Assembly: GCF_900110685.1 (NCBI RefSeq)
Contig: NZ_FOES01000002.1
Span: 62,001-126,000, forward strand
DNA length: 64,000 bases
Origin: Piscibacillus halophilus
Lineage (GTDB): Bacteria > Bacillota > Bacilli > Bacillales > Alkalibacillaceae
Direction: 5' to 3'
A program made the translations under genes and the position numbers. Of this stretch, positions 56,256 through 64,000 are shown in pieces. Position 1 is the stretch's first letter; each line of letters begins with the position of its first letter. The notes below the pieces were generated by a model. The model was not told the origin of the DNA and did no database searches. It worked only from the letters and a program-made list of their open reading frames with translations.

Positions 56256-57143
56256 TCATGCCCTCGGATGATAATTTTGATAAATATCCTTCATCCTAGA
56301 CTTTGAGATGTGAGTATAGATTTGGGTAGTCGAAATATCAGCATGTCCGAGCATTTCTTGAACCGCTCTCAAATCTGCTCCATTTTCAAGTAAATGTGAG
56401 GCAAAAGAATGCCTTAAAGTATGAGGTGTTAGTTCTGCCCTAATCCCTTTTTCCCTAGCAATTTTCTTTAATATTTTCCAAAATCCTTGCCTTGTCATCG
56501 GACGGCCTCGATGATTTAAAAAGAGAGCGTCAGTATGTTCTTGCTTGATAAAAGTAGGGCGAGCATGTTCAACGTAATCTTCGACAGCTTGTTGTGCATG
56601 TTTTCCTAACGGTACTATTCGTTCTTTACCGCCTTTACCGATGATTCGTACAAACCCCATTAATAAGTGTAAATCATTAATTTTTAATGATAACAACTCA
56701 GAAATTCTCAATCCAGTCGCATAAAGCGTTTCTAGCATCGCTTTGTTTCTAATGTCTAAAGGTTCATTACTTGGTAAATCTAATAGTGCTTCTACATCTT
56801 TATTGGATAAAACTTTAGGTAATTTACGTTCTTTTTTAGGCGTTTGAATATGTAAAGACGCATCGTGTTTCACACCGTATTCTTGAATAATAAAACGATG
56901 AAACGATCGAATAGTTGATATCATACGGGCAATGCTTGAACTTGATTTCCCCATCTCGTCTAATTGTTTTAAAAATTGCCTAATATGATGACGTTCAATT
57001 TGACTCAATTCAGTTAACTTCTCAATTTCTATTAAAAATGTTAGATACTGATTCAAGTCTCTTTGATATGATGCAATCGAGTTATCAGCAAGCCCTTTTT
57101 CTATTTGAAGAAAATGTATATAATCTTTAAGCGCATCTTTCAT
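56256..57143 (-). CDS. xerD: Site-specific tyrosine recombinase XerD
   Basis: Resolves chromosome dimers at dif with its partner recombinase. N-terminal SAM-like DNA-binding domain (1-85) and catalytic domain with TGLRISELL (Arg), HTLRHSFASHLL (His, Arg), GHADISTTQIYTH (His, Tyr) all intact. 295 aa. Between fur and deoB as in B. subtilis (ripX). It is a housekeeping recombinase, not a mobile element integrase. Confidence 0.95.
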   Translation of the reverse strand: MKDALKDYIHFLQIEKGLADNSIASYQRDLNQYLTFLIEIEKLTELSQIERHHIRQFLKQLDEMGKSSSSIARMISTIRSFHRFIIQEYGVKHDASLHIQTPKKERKLPKVLSNKDVEALLDLPSNEPLDIRNKAMLETLYATGLRISELLSLKINDLHLLMGFVRIIGKGGKERIVPLGKHAQQAVEDYVEHARPTFIKQEHTDALFLNHRGRPMTRQGFWKILKKIAREKGIRAELTPHTLRHSFASHLLENGADLRAVQEMLGHADISTTQIYTHISKSRMKDIYQNYHPRA

Positions 57144-57331
57144 TCCGACGCCTCCTCCATTTTAATTCTTCATCTTGACCATTTCAAAACAATTCATCGA
57201 TCAGATAAATATTCTTTACTTTTTAAAAAGCAAGATTTTTTACACTATACTAAAGTTTACCTTTGTTATAGATTAAATGAAACTAAGGCTTTCGCCAATA
57301 TATACACTGGGTTCAGTAAAATAGAATCAAA

Positions 57332-57363
57332 CAAAAAAACCTTTTTTCACAATGAAAAAAGGT
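57332..57363 (-). terminator. Terminator after fur
   Basis: Stem ACCTTTTTTCA/TGAAAAAAGGT with a 3-nt loop and TTTTTTT on the minus strand, 14 nt past the fur stop. Confidence 0.88.
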
Positions 57364-57377
57364 AATTCTATGTAAGT

Positions 57378-57830
57378 CTATTTATCATCATCATGACTCT
57401 GGCATTTTTTACAAATCCCATGAAACGTTAGACGATGATCTTTTACTTTAAACTCCCATTGAGATTCAACGATCTTTTCAACATCCCCTAGGAGGTCTTC
57501 TTCAATTTCTTTAACTGAGCCACACTCCACACAAACTAAGTGGTGGTGAAAGTGTTCAGCCCCTTCTTTTCGCAAGTCATATCTAGATACACCATCGCCA
57601 AAGTTAATCTTATCGACTACTTTTAATTCAGATAATAACTCAAGAGTTCGGTATACTGTAGCTAATCCAATTTCTGGTGATTTTTCTTTCACGAGGAGGT
57701 AGACATCTTCCGCACTTAAATGGTCTTCCTCATGCTCTAATAAAACCCGTACAGTTGCTTCTCTTTGCGGGGTTAATTTATAGCTTTGAGAATGTAGCTG
57801 TTTCTTTATTTTTTCTATGCGGTTTTCCAT
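57378..57830 (-). CDS. fur: Ferric uptake regulator Fur
   Basis: Iron-responsive repressor. Winged helix (about 10-85), His-rich metal site HFHHHLVCVECG and C-terminal CKKC, so both zinc-binding Cys pairs are present. 150 aa. A consensus SigA promoter and a PerR-box-like site lie just upstream, which suggests control by peroxide and iron status as in B. subtilis. Confidence 0.93.
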   Translation of the reverse strand: MENRIEKIKKQLHSQSYKLTPQREATVRVLLEHEEDHLSAEDVYLLVKEKSPEIGLATVYRTLELLSELKVVDKINFGDGVSRYDLRKEGAEHFHHHLVCVECGSVKEIEEDLLGDVEKIVESQWEFKVKDHRLTFHGICKKCQSHDDDK

Positions 57831-57860
57831 TTAAATTCCCCCTCTTACTTTACATAATTA

Positions 57861-57889
57861 ATTATATGTAAGAGGAGGAATAGTGTCAA
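57861..57889 (-). promoter_or_regulatory. Consensus SigA promoter of fur
   Basis: On the minus strand TTGACA (57884-57889), 17-nt spacer, TATAAT (57861-57866): both hexamers and the spacing are perfect. The fur ATG is 30 nt past the -10. Confidence 0.9.
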
Positions 57890-57890
57890 A

Positions 57891-57905
57891 TTATAATTAT
57901 TTTAA
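57891..57905 (-). promoter_or_regulatory. PerR-box-like operator upstream of fur
   Basis: TTATAATTATTTTAA differs from the PerR consensus TTATAATNATTATAA at only one position (A to T in the second half-site). It adjoins the -35 of the fur promoter by 1 nt, a placement fit for repression. PerR regulation of fur is known in B. subtilis. Confidence 0.65.
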
Positions 57906-57937
57906 TTTATAACATAACAATTATTATCAAATTAAAA

Positions 57938-58567
57938 TCATTTTAAAATAATGTGCATGAACTGAGTTGAAATAAAGGCTTCCAAGATCGACCCACCAAA
58001 AATAATCAATAGGGTAATTAAATAGCTTTTAAAATATAAAAGAGCCGCCTGCCCAATCGTATAATAGCTTTTTCCTTTAGCAAATAGCATTTTCATCACA
58101 TGTATACAAAAAATCATACTGCTAGCAACAATTAATAAATATCCTGGAACGATTAATAAATTTTGCGGCGCTACTGATGTAATAGATAATAAGAAGCCTT
58201 GCCAAGATAATTGATTAACTAAGAACCCAACAGTAAACCCTATCACAATTCCTTTTAAAAACAACAGGAACCATACGATTGGTAATCCGATGAATGATAA
58301 TCCAAATAAGAATAAAAATGTTACATACTTTCCATGGGTCCAAAATGCATTAAACAACTCTCCGATGGTTAATTGGCGCGACGATTCTGTAATAGATTGA
58401 AAATATTGTTCAACAAAAAACAATAGATCTTGTTTTTGTAAGAAACTTAAACTTCCAACCATTCCTGCTCCGAAAATTACTCCAATAACAAATAGAACAA
58501 ATAAGAAAACGTATAAACTAATGTAAGGCTCTAATGTATAGGACGATCCTTTTAACCAACGTTTCAT
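57938..58567 (-). CDS. spoIIM: Stage II sporulation protein M
   Basis: Integral membrane protein of the SpoIIDMP engulfment complex in the mother cell. About five TM segments; conserved FGLSFIGLPIVWFLLFLKGIVIGFTVGFLV region (in the middle, about 89-118). Start at the second of two ATG codons, 7 nt after GGAGG; 209 aa. Position next to fur matches B. subtilis. Confidence 0.92.
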   Translation of the reverse strand: MKRWLKGSSYTLEPYISLYVFLFVLFVIGVIFGAGMVGSLSFLQKQDLLFFVEQYFQSITESSRQLTIGELFNAFWTHGKYVTFLFLFGLSFIGLPIVWFLLFLKGIVIGFTVGFLVNQLSWQGFLLSITSVAPQNLLIVPGYLLIVASSMIFCIHVMKMLFAKGKSYYTIGQAALLYFKSYLITLLIIFGGSILEAFISTQFMHIILK

Positions 58568-58650
58568 CATGGTTCCTCCATTCGTTTCTAACTCTAGTAA
58601 AATCCTATGAAGATAGAAACAAATATAGAACCAAGTAGAATAATTCGATG

Positions 58651-59844
58651 TTATTTTTTATTTGATGAAACGATAACACGGCCATACGTGCCACCGCCGC
58701 CTGGATTGATATCCAATTTCCCGTTCCTTAATTGAATAATATGATCTGCGATTTGCTTGTTACTATGTTGAATTAATTCTTCTTCCGTCGCTTGATGGAT
58801 GAGATACATATCATGAAATAAAACGTTTCGTAATTGTTCTAAAGTTTTGGGACCAAGTCCAGGAATGTATTCTAAGGGAACCTGGTGTATATAAGGGGGG
58901 CGTGTTCGGTTAGATGGCTTATGATGTTGACTCACTTCTTGAATACGCTCACTTACACCTTTAATCACTTTCTTTGACCCACATTCCGGACAATGGTCTG
59001 AGTAGTTTATTCGACTATGACAACCTCTACAAATGGTTGTATAATACTTTCCTAATCTCGGGTTCATGCCATAGTTAGCTTTTATAGTTCTTCCCTGTTC
59101 TTCTTTTAATGCTTTTTCCAATTCGAGAAACGTAGGAGCCTTTAATCGTAACTCTTGATATTCACGCCCGATCTTTTCTAATGAATGGGCATCTGAATTC
59201 GTTAAAAAGGCAAAAGGTTCTAATTCATGAATCGTATCCGCCATAGACGTATCCGAACTTAAACCAAGTTCAATTCCATCAATCAATTTAGAATCAAAAA
59301 CTTCCGTAAGACTTTTTTGAACTCCCTTCCCGTATAAACTCTTAAAAGGTGTAAAGACGTGAGCTGGTATAAACAATCCATTTAATTCTTTTACTTTTTT
59401 CTGTAACTCAACCGCATCAATATACATTCGCTGCGAACTCAACGTTCGATTTTTTACAAAGTGGCTATACCAATCTGAAAAGCTCTTCATCTTTCGTAGA
59501 GTTGGCATAAAACATAGCACATGAATGGGCCCTGAACAATTCTCATCATACAATTCAATTTCTGATCCTAATAACATGGTCACGGAACCATTAGAAATCC
59601 CGCCTTCTTCAAGTTCAACACACTCACCTTTTTCTAACAATAAATCAATCTCTTCTTGCACTTCAGGTACATGAGTATCAATCACACCGACTAAATCCAA
59701 TCCTTTTTTCTCACGTACATAGTGAAATATGTTAGAAATCGTTAAGTTATTGGAGGCAGATATTTTCACCGGATTATTATGAATCGTACGTCCAATATGA
59801 ACATGTAAATCTGCATAAAAGCTTGATAGCGTCACATTTCTCAT
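58651..59844 (-). CDS. yqxK: Endonuclease Q-like protein (YqxK, PHP domain)
   Basis: PHP-family DNA endonuclease; relatives cleave DNA 5' of deaminated bases. Metal-binding DLHVH is at residues 12-16, with SDAHS near 218; a zinc ribbon (CRGCHSRINYSDHCPECG, about 272-289) and a C-terminal helix-hairpin-helix YIPGLGPKTLEQLR follow. 397 aa. The ATG overlaps nudF by 4 nt; a GTG three codons later has a better ribosome-site spacing. Confidence 0.88.
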   Translation of the reverse strand: MRNVTLSSFYADLHVHIGRTIHNNPVKISASNNLTISNIFHYVREKKGLDLVGVIDTHVPEVQEEIDLLLEKGECVELEEGGISNGSVTMLLGSEIELYDENCSGPIHVLCFMPTLRKMKSFSDWYSHFVKNRTLSSQRMYIDAVELQKKVKELNGLFIPAHVFTPFKSLYGKGVQKSLTEVFDSKLIDGIELGLSSDTSMADTIHELEPFAFLTNSDAHSLEKIGREYQELRLKAPTFLELEKALKEEQGRTIKANYGMNPRLGKYYTTICRGCHSRINYSDHCPECGSKKVIKGVSERIQEVSQHHKPSNRTRPPYIHQVPLEYIPGLGPKTLEQLRNVLFHDMYLIHQATEEELIQHSNKQIADHIIQLRNGKLDINPGGGGTYGRVIVSSNKK

Positions 59845-60386
59845 CCTTCTTGTTGCATGAGGTAGTATATAGCATGAATCGTTTTAGCATCATGAATTCG
59901 TTGCTCTTTAATTAGTTGTAAGGCTTCATCCAACGTTACTTCCATTAATTCCACAAACTCATCGTCATCACCTTCGAGAGCATCTTCTACCTTCATCAAC
60001 CCTCTGGCTTCATAAACATAGATGATTTCATTGGCAAAGCCTGGTGATGTGTAATAAGAAACGACATAATCAAGTGTATCCGCTTGATAACCAGTCTCTT
60101 CTTCTAGTTCTCTTTTAGCTGTTATCTCAGGCTTTTCTCCAGGTTCTAACTTCCCTGCTGGAATTTCAATAATACTTTTTTCCAATGCCTTACGATATTG
60201 TTCCACCATTACGATTTTATTTTCATCTGTTATGGCAATAATGGCCACAGCCCCCGGATGATCAATTAATTCACGTTTAGATGATTGACCATTTGGTAAT
60301 TCAACATCATCAACCCTAACATCTATAATTTTCCCTTTATAAATAGATTCACTCGTAATTGTTTTTTCTTCAAATTTCTTTGTCAT
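59841..60386 (-). CDS. nudF: ADP-ribose pyrophosphatase NudF (Nudix)
   Basis: Hydrolyses ADP-ribose to AMP and ribose-5-phosphate. A canonical Nudix box GKLEPGE...RELEEETGY matches GX5EX7REUXEEXGU. Start MTKKFEEKTI (second of two ATGs, 6 nt after GGGG); 181 aa. It forms an overlapping pair with the endonuclease Q gene and is divergent from yqkF. Confidence 0.93.
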   Translation of the reverse strand: MTKKFEEKTITSESIYKGKIIDVRVDDVELPNGQSSKRELIDHPGAVAIIAITDENKIVMVEQYRKALEKSIIEIPAGKLEPGEKPEITAKRELEEETGYQADTLDYVVSYYTSPGFANEIIYVYEARGLMKVEDALEGDDDEFVELMEVTLDEALQLIKEQRIHDAKTIHAIYYLMQQEG

Positions 60387-60408
60387 CATAATCCCCTTTC
60401 TGCACCTT

Positions 60409-60417
60409 ATTGTAGCA
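60409..60417 (-). promoter_or_regulatory. Extended -10 promoter element for nudF
   Basis: TGCTACAAT on the minus strand fits TGnTATAAT with one change, 22 nt before the start codon. The -35 is weak. Confidence 0.4.
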
Positions 60418-60433
60418 TAGACCATTATATGAT

Positions 60434-60463
60434 TTGTTTTTAACAGCATCTTGTTTTTAAAAT
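60434..60463 (+). promoter_or_regulatory. Candidate SigA promoter of yqkF
   Basis: TTGTTT (60434-60439), 18-nt spacer, TAAAAT (60458-60463), with the start codon 24 nt downstream. Confidence 0.45.
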
Positions 60464-60487
60464 AGATTTAGAAAGGGTGAGAATTCG

Positions 60488-61417
60488 ATGATAAAAAAAC
60501 GTCAATTAGGACATTCTGATTTACACATTTCTGAAATCAGCCTTGGTTGTATGAACCTAGGGACAAATGTTAAGCAAGCAACCAACATTATTGACACAGC
60601 TCTAGACCAAGGTATTAATTATCTTGATACGGCCGATTTATATGATTTTGGCGAAAATGAAAGGATCCTCGGCCAAGCAATTAAAGGTAAACGCGATCAA
60701 GTTATGATTGCTACAAAAGGCGGAAATCATTTCGAACCGGGGAAAGAAGGGTGGTACTGGGATCCTTCTAAGGCGTATTTAAAAGAAGCTTTTAAAAATA
60801 GTTTACTGCGACTTGGCCTTGACTATATTGATCTTTATCAATTACATGGCGGTACGATTGAGGACCCAACCGATGAAGTCATTGAAACCTTCGAAGAGTT
60901 ACAACAAGAAGGATTAATTCGTTATTATGGAATCTCCTCCATTCGTCCTAATGTGATAAAAAGGTTTGTGGAACGTTCCAATATCACTAGTGTCATGATG
61001 CAATATAGTTTACTGGACCGCCGACCTGAAGAAGAAGTTTTAAACCTACTAAACGACAATCATATTGGAGTTGTCGTTCGAGGTGCTTTAGGGAAAGGTA
61101 TGCTAACCAGTATCGGCCAAACCCAATGGCAAAAGAAAGGTCAAAAAGGGTTCTTAAATTATGACTCAGCTGAGTTAAAATCCATTATTACATCACTACA
61201 AGATTTAGCAAATGACCATAACCTCTCACCGCAATCTTTAGCTATTGGCTACGCGTTAAAACACCGTGCCATCAGTAGTTTAGTTCTCGGGGCAAGTACA
61301 CCTGAACAAGTATTAGATAATGTACGGGCTTACCAAGATGCCCAAATCTCAGATAACGTCTATAACCAACTAAAACCATTAACAAAAGCTAATATTTACG
61401 AACAGCACCGTGATTAA
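60488..61417 (+). CDS. yqkF: Aldo/keto reductase YqkF
   Basis: NADPH-dependent oxidoreductase of unknown physiological substrate. The catalytic tetrad Asp47, Tyr52 (LDTADLYD), Lys77 (IATKGG) and His120 (YQLHGG) is present. 309 aa with AAAGGGTGA upstream. Sequence blocks such as GWYWDPSKAY and YGISSIRPNVIK agree with B. subtilis YqkF, which also sits beside nudF. Confidence 0.93.
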   Translation: MIKKRQLGHSDLHISEISLGCMNLGTNVKQATNIIDTALDQGINYLDTADLYDFGENERILGQAIKGKRDQVMIATKGGNHFEPGKEGWYWDPSKAYLKEAFKNSLLRLGLDYIDLYQLHGGTIEDPTDEVIETFEELQQEGLIRYYGISSIRPNVIKRFVERSNITSVMMQYSLLDRRPEEEVLNLLNDNHIGVVVRGALGKGMLTSIGQTQWQKKGQKGFLNYDSAELKSIITSLQDLANDHNLSPQSLAIGYALKHRAISSLVLGASTPEQVLDNVRAYQDAQISDNVYNQLKPLTKANIYEQHRD

Positions 61418-61434
61418 TAAGAAACATACATGAG

Positions 61435-61486
61435 ATTGTCCGATTTCACCTGTCAATCGAGGGAAATCGGGCAATTTTTATTTTTT
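61435..61486 (+). terminator. Rho-independent terminator after yqkF
   Basis: Long stem ATTGTCCGATTTC/GAAATCGGGCAAT (one G-T pair) with a 15-nt loop and TTTTTATTTTTT, 17 nt after the stop codon. Confidence 0.9.
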
Positions 61487-61523
61487 AGGACATCCTTCTT
61501 ATTTCTTTTGGCATAAATTTCTA

Positions 61524-61553
61524 TTGATAAAAGAACAAATGTTCGCATATAAT
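61524..61553 (+). promoter_or_regulatory. SigA promoter of uvrX-yqjX
   Basis: TTGATA (61524-61529), 18-nt spacer, TATAAT (61548-61553), about 40 nt before the ATG. A LexA box occupies the spacer and another lies at the start site. Confidence 0.8.
61533..61544 (+). promoter_or_regulatory. LexA (DinR) operator 1
   Basis: GAACAAATGTTC fits the Bacillus SOS box core GAAC-N4-GTTC, with AAAT matching the RNRY centre. It lies between -35 and -10. Confidence 0.85.
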
Positions 61554-61561
61554 AAAAACAC

Positions 61562-61573
61562 GAACAAAAGTTC
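61562..61573 (+). promoter_or_regulatory. LexA (DinR) operator 2
   Basis: CGAAC-AAAA-GTTCT contains a second GAAC-N4-GTTC core 9 nt after the -10, over the expected start site. Confidence 0.78.
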
Positions 61574-61593
61574 TATGCCAAAAGAGGGGTATT

Positions 61594-62823
61594 ATGGAGA
61601 AGGTCATCTTTTTAGTTGATATGCAATCATTTTATGCATCCATCGAGAAGTCAGCTAATCCAAAGCTACAGGACCGACCAGTGGTGGTAGCTGGTGACCC
61701 TGAACGACGAAGCGGCATTATTTTAGCCGCCTGTCCCATTGCGAAACAGTACGGCGTCAAAACAGCTGAGGCGCTTTGGCAAGCTCAAGAAAAATGTCCT
61801 GAATTAGTCATTGTCCGTCCACGCATGAAGTTATATATCGATTTATCTTACCAAATCACTCAAATTTTAGAGAGATTTACGGATCAAGTCGAGGTCTTTT
61901 CTGTTGATGAACAGTTCATGGACTTAACTGGAACCGAACGACTATTTGGTGATAAATACTCAGTTGCTAGAAAAATACAAGAGGAAATTCAAGAAGAACT
62001 GGGCGTCTATGCACGCGTAGGAATGGGGCCTAATAAAATTTTAGCTAAAATCGCATGTGATGCCTTTGCTAAAAAGAACGAAAATGGCATGTTTTATCTT
62101 TCCCACGACAATATGAAAGACACGATGTGGCACCTTCCAGTTGGAAAGATGTTTGGAGTTGGAAGTCGTATGGAGCGCCATTTTGCACGAATGGGAATCC
62201 AAACCATCGGAGACTTGGCCGTGTACCCTGTTCATTATTTAAAGAAACGCTGGGGAATTAATGGCGAGGTTTTATCCAATATTGCCAACGGAATTGATTA
62301 TTCACCTGTTAAAACAGAAACCCATAACAAGCAGAAAGCCGTTGGACACCACATGACATTACCAAGAGACTATGAAACCTTAGAGGATATCAAAATTGTG
62401 TTATTAGAACTGTGCGAAGAAGTGGCTAAACGAGCAAGAGCTAAAAACTACCGTGGTCACACATTATCACTAGGTTTACGTGGTGCTAACTTCGATCTCC
62501 CAACAGGATTTCACCGGCAAATTAAACTAACCTCCCCAACTAATTATGGGATGGATTTGTTTCATGCCGCCTTACAATTATTAAGTAAACATTGGGATGG
62601 GCTACCTGTACGTAGTGTAGGCGTGACATTGTCTCAACTTCAATCGGCAGATGTTTATCAACTCAGCCTTTTTAACCCATCAGTCGAAAAAGATCAATTA
62701 AGCAAAGCAATGGACGATATCCGCAAAAAATTTGGTCATACCGCGATTGTCAGGGCTTCTTCTTTAAATAAAGCTGGTCAAGTGTTTGATCGCGCTCAAA
62801 AAATTGGTGGACATTATAAATAA
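61594..62823 (+). CDS. uvrX: SOS-induced Y-family DNA polymerase UvrX (YqjW-like)
   Basis: Error-prone translesion polymerase. Palm-domain carboxylates are Asp9 (VDMQSFYAS) and Asp105-Glu106 (SVDEQFMD); little-finger domain from about 240. QLSLF at residues 356-360 is a sliding-clamp-binding motif. 409 aa; GAGGGG precedes the ATG. Y-family members of this branch (YqjW, UvrX) are LexA-controlled and paired with a YolD-like gene, as here. Confidence 0.93.
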   Translation: MEKVIFLVDMQSFYASIEKSANPKLQDRPVVVAGDPERRSGIILAACPIAKQYGVKTAEALWQAQEKCPELVIVRPRMKLYIDLSYQITQILERFTDQVEVFSVDEQFMDLTGTERLFGDKYSVARKIQEEIQEELGVYARVGMGPNKILAKIACDAFAKKNENGMFYLSHDNMKDTMWHLPVGKMFGVGSRMERHFARMGIQTIGDLAVYPVHYLKKRWGINGEVLSNIANGIDYSPVKTETHNKQKAVGHHMTLPRDYETLEDIKIVLLELCEEVAKRARAKNYRGHTLSLGLRGANFDLPTGFHRQIKLTSPTNYGMDLFHAALQLLSKHWDGLPVRSVGVTLSQLQSADVYQLSLFNPSVEKDQLSKAMDDIRKKFGHTAIVRASSLNKAGQVFDRAQKIGGHYK

Positions 62824-62835
62824 GGAGGACTCATC

Positions 62836-63177
62836 ATGAATCCGAACAAATTAACTCATGGACACAACTTACTTTGGGAATCAAGTCGCATGATGCTTCC
62901 TGAACATAAAGAACTCATCCAACAGCATCAAAAACAACTAAACCAAAAAACAAAGCCTGAGTTAGATGAACAGGAGGTAGAGTGGCTAGAGCATCAAATT
63001 CAAGAAGCCATCCGTCAACAATCCACTATACGTTTCAATTTATATAACCCTTACGAAACCCGCACTGTAGTGGGAACTATTCAAAAAGTTGATTTGCACA
63101 CTCAACAACTCAAATTACTAACACCCCAAGGGGATATAGAGTGGTTTTCGTTAAGCGATCTTGTTAGTATTCAATAA
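62836..63177 (+). CDS. yqjX: YolD-like protein (YqjX type)
   Basis: A 113-aa protein of the YolD family, found next to Y-family polymerases and thought to be a regulator or accessory factor (UmuD-like by context only). The NPNKLTHGHNLLWESSRMMLPEH start and the C-terminal SH3-like GTIQKVDLHTQQLKL are typical. It lies 12 nt after uvrX with AAGGAGGA and shares its SOS promoter. Confidence 0.88.
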   Translation: MNPNKLTHGHNLLWESSRMMLPEHKELIQQHQKQLNQKTKPELDEQEVEWLEHQIQEAIRQQSTIRFNLYNPYETRTVVGTIQKVDLHTQQLKLLTPQGDIEWFSLSDLVSIQ

Positions 63178-63285
63178 AAAGGAATTAAGAAAACATCCTC
63201 AATAAATGCTCTAATTTCATCAAATTTTTCTACAAAAGGAATTTTCTAAATACCTTATTCTCAAAACCCTTATGAGACAAACAAG

Positions 63286-64000
63286 CTAAACCCTTGTTTT
63301 AAAATGATCGACCATTTTAGTGAACTCCTCTTTCTCTTCTAGGAATGGAAAATGGCTACTCTTGTCAAAAACATACAGGATTGAATTCGGTACAAGCTGT
63401 TGAATTTCTTGTGAAAATATAAGCGGACATTGCGAATCATGTTTTCCACAAAAAACAAATGTCGAAGTAGATATTTCAGACAATTGATCTCTGATATCAT
63501 AATCTGGTAGTTCTTCAAATGAATAATAATCCAATCGCTTTTGAACCACTCGACCACTACTCGGTTTTGAAAAATATTCATCAAATCGACTTGGGTCATA
63601 CAATGACATCGCTGTCCATTCTCTTGCTACTTGCTTTCTTTTTTCTTGCGTAGTTTCATTTGATTTAAGTATTGAAAAAATCTCTTTAAGCCTTTCATTC
63701 TTGGGATTTAAACGGCAGTAAATACTGTCTTCGTGGTTCATATAATCATATGTAGCCGTAGCTCCCCCAACTAATAAACGCTTCAAAGAATGTGAGTGAT
63801 TGATCCCATAAACCAAGCCTAACATTCCACCTGTTGAATTACCTGCAAAGCTCCATTCTTTTATACCTAAGGCTTCTCGTATGGCTTCTAAATCCCTCAC
63901 CGTTTCCTGCATACTTAGTTCTTCTTTTTTAACAACTTTACTTGAGTTTCCCGCTTCTTTTAAATTTACAAGATAAACACGAAATGCATCTAAAAACATG
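63286..64000 (-). CDS. Alpha/beta hydrolase, N-terminus beyond the window
   Basis: The nucleophile elbow GNSTGG (Ser) is near the start of the visible part, followed by an Asp region (FVFCGKHDSQCP) and the catalytic His (FDKSSHFPF). The fold is alpha/beta hydrolase, proline-iminopeptidase-like by the lid sequence. The first visible residues (FRVYLVNLKEAGNSS) correspond to the strand and turn that normally follow 40-60 residues, so the gene starts outside the window. Substrate unknown. Confidence 0.78.
   Translation of the reverse strand, partial: MFLDAFRVYLVNLKEAGNSSKVVKKEELSMQETVRDLEAIREALGIKEWSFAGNSTGGMLGLVYGINHSHSLKRLLVGGATATYDYMNHEDSIYCRLNPKNERLKEIFSILKSNETTQEKRKQVAREWTAMSLYDPSRFDEYFSKPSSGRVVQKRLDYYSFEELPDYDIRDQLSEISTSTFVFCGKHDSQCPLIFSQEIQQLVPNSILYVFDKSSHFPFLEEKEEFTKMVDHFKTRV

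Noticed and set aside
56256-57143. Mobile-element integrase
   Set aside because: All features and synteny are those of chromosomal XerD; no attachment repeats or phage genes nearby.

Overview
The window is a chromosomal block from an AT-rich, endospore-forming, motile, aerobic member of the Bacillaceae. The evidence is gene content (spoIVA, spoVIF, sleB/ypeB, spmAB, the spoVA and spoIIA operons, spoIIM, cheR, the resABCDE cytochrome-maturation/redox cluster) and gene order, which follows the Bacillus subtilis ypiA-to-uvrX neighbourhood almost gene for gene. Very acidic extracytoplasmic segments (most clearly in RsiX) are compatible with a moderately halophilic relative such as a Halobacillus/Piscibacillus/Alkalibacillus-type organism; that placement is inference. 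I see no rRNA, tRNA, transposase, prophage or CRISPR array, and almost all genes read on the minus strand.

Layout from left to right: 1-4.5 kb, end of a TPR protein (YpiA) and the shikimate genes aroA, aroB, aroC plus chemotaxis methyltransferase cheR. 4.6-8 kb, ndk, the menaquinone side-chain/methylation genes hepT-menG-hepS and the HU gene hbs. 8.3-19.5 kb, spoIVA, yphF/yphE-like genes, spoVIF, gpsA, der, rpsA-like, plsC, cmk, PilZ protein ypfA and the cortex-lysis pair ypeB/sleB. 19.6-29.5 kb, ansA, ypdA, gudB, ddl, mecB, a 69-aa membrane protein, a CPBP protease, recQ-ypbB, fer, an XRE regulator and pyrophosphatase. 29.6-37.5 kb, rsiX-sigX and resE-resD-resC-resB-resA. 37.5-45.3 kb, rluB, spmB-spmA-dacB, ypuI, scpB-scpA, an NTF2-like protein, ribT, ppiB and lysA. 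45.4-52.7 kb, spoVAF-E-D-C-B-A, sigF-spoIIAB-spoIIAA and dacF. 52.8-57.8 kb, pdp-punA-deoB, xerD and fur. 57.9-64 kb, spoIIM, an endonuclease Q homologue, nudF, yqkF, the SOS operon uvrX-yqjX, and an alpha/beta hydrolase cut by the window end.

Several control sites can be read directly: a consensus TTGACA-17-TATAAT promoter with a PerR-box-like sequence ahead of fur; an ECF promoter TGTAAC-17-CGAC ahead of sigX; two LexA operators over the uvrX promoter; a SigE-type promoter for spoIVA; a SigK-type promoter for spoVIF; and many Rho-independent terminators that divide the minus-strand genes into operons.

The most informative differences from the B. subtilis layout are losses and insertions. 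The aroH-trp-hisC-tyrA block between aroB and aroA is missing, and so are mtrB (TRAP) and folE from between hbs and hepS. ribT stands alone without riboflavin genes. SpoVAEa is missing from the spoVA operon. A short ddl, an XRE regulator and an NTF2-like gene sit inside otherwise conserved runs. I found no convincing undescribed multi-gene system; the interest lies in regulation and lineage-specific remodelling.
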